Below are positions 5,872 to 7,757 of a stretch of DNA of 7,757 nt, piece after piece. Source of the stretch: JBBDIO01 sp040880365 (GTDB lineage Bacteria; Chloroflexota; Anaerolineae; Caldilineales; Caldilineaceae); the NCBI GenBank assembly GCA_040880365.1, contig JBBDIO010000051.1, positions 1-7,757 on the forward strand, written 5' to 3'. The notes below the pieces were generated by a model, which made no database searches, was not told where the DNA came from, and worked only from the letters and a program-made list of their open reading frames with translations. Positions within the stretch are counted from its first letter, which is position 1; each line of letters begins with the position of its first letter. Position numbers and translations under genes: made by a program.

Positions 5872-6888
5872 ATGCAAGTATCATTGGTAGATTTAACGCC
5901 GGTGTTGCCGGGCGAAAGCCGCCACGCGGCATTTCAACATAGCATTGAAGTCGCGCAACATATAGAACGGCTGGGCTTCCATCGGGTGTGGGTGGCAGAG
6001 CACCACGGCGCCGGCTCGGTTGCCGGGCGTGCGCCCGAAGTTCTTATCCCCGTGCTGGCAGCCAATACCACGCGCCTGCGCATTGGTTCCGGTTCCGTGT
6101 TGCTCAATCACTACAGCCCCTACAAAGTCGCCGAAGTCTTCTGCACGCTGCATGAGATCTATCCCAATCGGATCGATCTGGGCGTAGGGCGTGCGACGAC
6201 CGGCCCATACAGCGATCTGGCGCTCCAGCAGGATCGTTCGCGCCACTGGCGCAGCGATTCCGATGCCCAGATTGTCGAGTTGCTCGCCTGGCTGGAAGAT
6301 GGTTTCCCGCCCGAACACCCATTCGCGACCATTCCGGTTCGTACCCTGGATACATTGCCGGAAGTGCATTTACTCGGTTCGAGCGGCTGGAGTGCAGGCG
6401 CGGCCGCCCAGTTGGGTCTGCGCTATGTGTTTGCCGGCTTTATTGCCCAAGAGACCACCCCCCAGGCCATTCGCAGCTATCGCGAAAACTTCAAGCCGGG
6501 TACAGGACCCACGCGTAGCGCAGAGCCGGAAGTACGCCTGGCGGTCAAGGTGGTCTGTGCCGATACCGAGGAGGAGGCTCGCCGCCAACTCGCGCCTGCG
6601 CATGTAATGTACCGCAATCTCGCCCAGGGCAACCTGACTGCGCCCTTGCTGGCGCCCGACGAGGCCGTAGATGCTTTGGGGCGATTGCCTGACCTCCAAC
6701 CCTACGTATCCGGCACGGGTGTGCCCCCCAAATTTATCGGGGGAACCCCCACCCAGGTCCACGCGACTCTGGCGGATTTAACCCGTGATCTGGATGTCAA
6801 AGAGCTGTTTGTGCAGGATCTGCTCACGGATCATGCTGCCCGGTTGCGCTCCTATGCGTTGCTGGCAGAGGTATGCGCAACGCTGTGA
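5872..6888 (+). CDS. LLM-class flavin-dependent oxidoreductase (MsnO8-like luciferase family)
   Basis: This is a 338-aa cytoplasmic flavin-dependent monooxygenase with the bacterial-luciferase TIM-barrel fold, expected to use FMNH2 and O2. The N-terminus MQVSLVDLTPV (1-11) corresponds to the usual LSVLDLSPV first strand. It is followed by RVWVAEHH (38-45), GSGSVLLNHYSPYKVAE (72-88) and YPNRIDLGVGRA (97-108), all hallmarks of the MsnO8 subfamily. LLGSSGWSAGAAAQLGLRYVFAGF lies mid-protein (broken here only by family variation), and a conserved FIGGTP region is near the C-terminus. I chose the ATG at 5872 because it aligns with the family start. An in-frame ATG at 5842 would add ten unlike residues and has no ribosome-binding site. 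GGAAGG lies 15 bases upstream of 5872, unusually far, and TATATT ends 9 bases upstream, so leaderless translation is possible. The physiological substrate is unknown and the gene stands alone. Confidence 0.92.
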   Translation: MQVSLVDLTPVLPGESRHAAFQHSIEVAQHIERLGFHRVWVAEHHGAGSVAGRAPEVLIPVLAANTTRLRIGSGSVLLNHYSPYKVAEVFCTLHEIYPNRIDLGVGRATTGPYSDLALQQDRSRHWRSDSDAQIVELLAWLEDGFPPEHPFATIPVRTLDTLPEVHLLGSSGWSAGAAAQLGLRYVFAGFIAQETTPQAIRSYRENFKPGTGPTRSAEPEVRLAVKVVCADTEEEARRQLAPAHVMYRNLAQGNLTAPLLAPDEAVDALGRLPDLQPYVSGTGVPPKFIGGTPTQVHATLADLTRDLDVKELFVQDLLTDHAARLRSYALLAEVCATL

Positions 6889-6895
6889 GGACAGT

Positions 6896-6916
6896 GCGGC
6901 GTATCACGCACGCCGC
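6896..6916. terminator. Short GC-rich hairpin between convergent genes
   Basis: GCGGCGT (6896-6902) and ACGCCGC (6910-6916) are complementary with a 7-nt loop, directly after the monooxygenase stop codon and before the convergent aminotransferase fragment. There is no good T-tract on either side, so this is at best a weak terminator. Confidence 0.4.
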
Positions 6917-6936
6917 TTGCCTTGCACAGGACACAA

Positions 6937-7473
6937 TCACAAATACTTCTCAATTGCGCCCAAAAGCCGTTCCATATCCTCTGGCGTGTTATAGGCCTGC
7001 ACCGAAACCCGAATCAGCGCTTCGTCATTCCACTGTGGCAAAGGTACTTCGATTTTGAATTCGGGCCACAATACCTCGCGCAACTTCTCGGCGGTGGCCT
7101 GGGGCAGACGCGCCACAAACATCTGCGAGAACCAATCGATGGAATCTGGGCACACAGGCTCCAGCCCGGTCATTTCGTTGATCCGGTCGCGTGTCTGGCT
7201 TGCCAGCGCGTGGCACGCAGCACGTACCGCAGGCCAGTTGTGCTCGCGCTGAAAGCGCACCGCCGCGCCCACGCTGATATAGGCCGCAGGATCCATAGTT
7301 CCTGTCCAGGTAAAGTTATCCAGAAACTTGGATTGCTCCGTGTGCGGGCCAGACCAACCATGCGAGACAACCAGCGGCTCCAGCATGTCATCGCGGCCTG
7401 GGGCAGCATAGAGAAATGCAGAACCCTTCGGGGCAGTCAGCCACTTGTGGCTCTGGACCAGATCGACAAAACA
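6937..7473 (-). pseudogene. Truncated class V aminotransferase (isopenicillin-N-epimerase-like), C-terminal half
   Basis: A continuous minus-strand frame of 178 codons encodes the second half of a PLP-dependent class V aminotransferase/cysteine-desulfurase-fold enzyme of the isopenicillin N epimerase-like group. It opens with VDLVQSHKWLTAPKGSAFLY, where the Lys in HKW (7444-7446) is the Schiff-base lysine. It continues with LDNFTWTGTMDPAAYISV, RFQREHNWPAVRAACHAL, MTGLEPVCPDS and RVSVQAYNTPEDMERLL, ending in TGA at 6937-6939. Family members are about 380-400 aa. The whole N-terminal half, with the PLP phosphate and ring contacts, is absent, and an in-frame TGA lies at 7474-7476, just nine codons before the lysine. 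An internal ATG at 7384-7386 could start a 149-aa protein, but it would lack the catalytic lysine. The break coincides with a switch to unrelated, probably mobile, DNA. Confidence 0.9.
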
Positions 7474-7477
7474 TCAT

Positions 7478-7576
7478 CCTTGCTGTGCGTCTTCCTTTGC
7501 TCAAAACCACCGAATCCACCATATCCTGGGATAGCGCCCAGGTATTGCTGGCATAAAAAGGAGCTCGGTAGGCCAT
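7478..7576 (-). pseudogene. Possible transposase N-terminal fragment
   Basis: A minus-strand frame from an ATG at 7574-7576 reads MAYRAPFYASNTWALSQDM and then VDSVVLSKGRRTARMMF before it runs into the aminotransferase fragment in the wrong frame. The spacing of F..TW, a hydrophobic segment and then GRRT resembles the N-terminal part of DDE transposases (IS701/IS4-like), which often show a W...L..G..L..GRRTV pattern. The match is short and by eye only, and a random open frame is a real alternative. If correct, it explains what cut the aminotransferase gene. Confidence 0.2.
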
Positions 7577-7590
7577 TTATGATAGAATAG

Positions 7591-7636
7591 ACCAAGATGC
7601 ATAGTCTTGACTACGCATCTTGGTTTTCGATTTTTT
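7591..7636 (+). terminator. Strong hairpin with T-tract (rho-independent terminator-like)
   Basis: ACCAAGATGCATAGTCT (7591-7607) and TGACTACGCATCTTGGT (7608-7624) form a near-perfect stem: ten paired bases, one mismatch, five more pairs and a tiny central loop. Downstream on the plus strand come TTTT and then TTTTTT (7631-7636), separated by CGA. This is the best terminator-like structure in the window. No intact plus-strand gene precedes it closely, which hints that the gene it served is gone. A mobile-element end is an alternative. Confidence 0.6.
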
Positions 7637-7690
7637 GTCCATCCATAGTTGCCAGCCGACTATTCGTCTAGATAAGCGACATATTCCTGC

Positions 7691-7757
7691 ATGCTTAACC
7701 GCGCATCCTCTGTCCTCACCCTGCCTCTGCCTAAACTTGCCGACCAGTTCCTACTTA
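7691..7757 (+). CDS. Start of an unidentified gene running off the window (partial)
   Basis: From the ATG at 7691 an open frame of 22 codons continues to the window end (MLNRASSVLTLPLPKLADQF and on). Upstream, TTGCCA (7649-7654) and GATAAG (7671-7676) with 16 bp between them are a tolerable promoter pair. No ribosome-binding site is visible. The Leu/Pro-rich beginning is seen in some transposases, but there is too little sequence to name a family. This may equally be a chance frame. Confidence 0.25.
   Translation, partial: MLNRASSVLTLPLPKLADQFLL

Noticed and set aside
5596..5877. 93-codon minus-strand open frame in the divergent spacer
   Set aside because: It has no ribosome-binding site and no family I recognise. 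Its third-position base use is unlike the neighbouring genes, and it overlaps the monooxygenase start on the opposite strand.
6922..7590. 222-codon plus-strand open frame opposite the aminotransferase fragment
   Set aside because: The opposite strand carries strong class V aminotransferase similarity across nearly the whole length. The plus-strand translation shows no domain.

Overview
The window looks like chromosomal DNA from a free-living heterotrophic bacterium. The likeliest source is a Chloroflexota member (Caldilinea/Anaerolineae-like), judged from the moderately GC-rich coding style, the LplB/LplC/DUF3502-type sugar importer without its own ATPase, the MsnO8-type flavin monooxygenase and the mix of gene families. 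No rRNA or other marker gene is present, so this assignment is inference.

Layout. (1) 5-1000 (+): an intact ACR3/BASS-superfamily membrane transporter, annotated in many genomes as 'arsenic resistance protein'. (2) 1001-1584: a scrap zone of abutting gene remnants: the C-terminal end of a PuuE-like polysaccharide deacetylase (-), the C-terminal ATP-binding end of a sensor histidine kinase (+), and a short second copy of the transporter gene's residues 36-55 (+). A 13-bp inverted repeat follows. (3) 1585-5269 (-): a three-gene carbohydrate ABC importer operon, transcribed lplB-type permease, lplC-type permease, then a lipoprotein solute-binding protein. (4) 5270-5871: about 600 bp of non-coding DNA between divergent genes, with several palindromes that are plausible operators. 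(5) 5872-6888 (+): an MsnO8-family luciferase-like oxidoreductase. (6) 6937-7473 (-): the C-terminal half of a class V aminotransferase (isopenicillin-N-epimerase-like), cut off a few residues before its PLP lysine. (7) 7474-7757: probably foreign DNA, with a weak transposase-like fragment (-), a strong hairpin plus T-tract, and the first codons of a gene running off the window (+).

Functionally, the importer is the only multi-gene system. The lipoprotein would capture an oligosaccharide outside the membrane and the two permeases would form the channel. The ATPase must be encoded elsewhere, probably a shared MsmK/UgpC-type subunit. The other genes are apparently independent. I found no convincing undescribed system. 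What stands out is the density of truncated genes at both flanks of the operon, which suggests repeated rearrangement here, and the palindrome cluster upstream of lplB.
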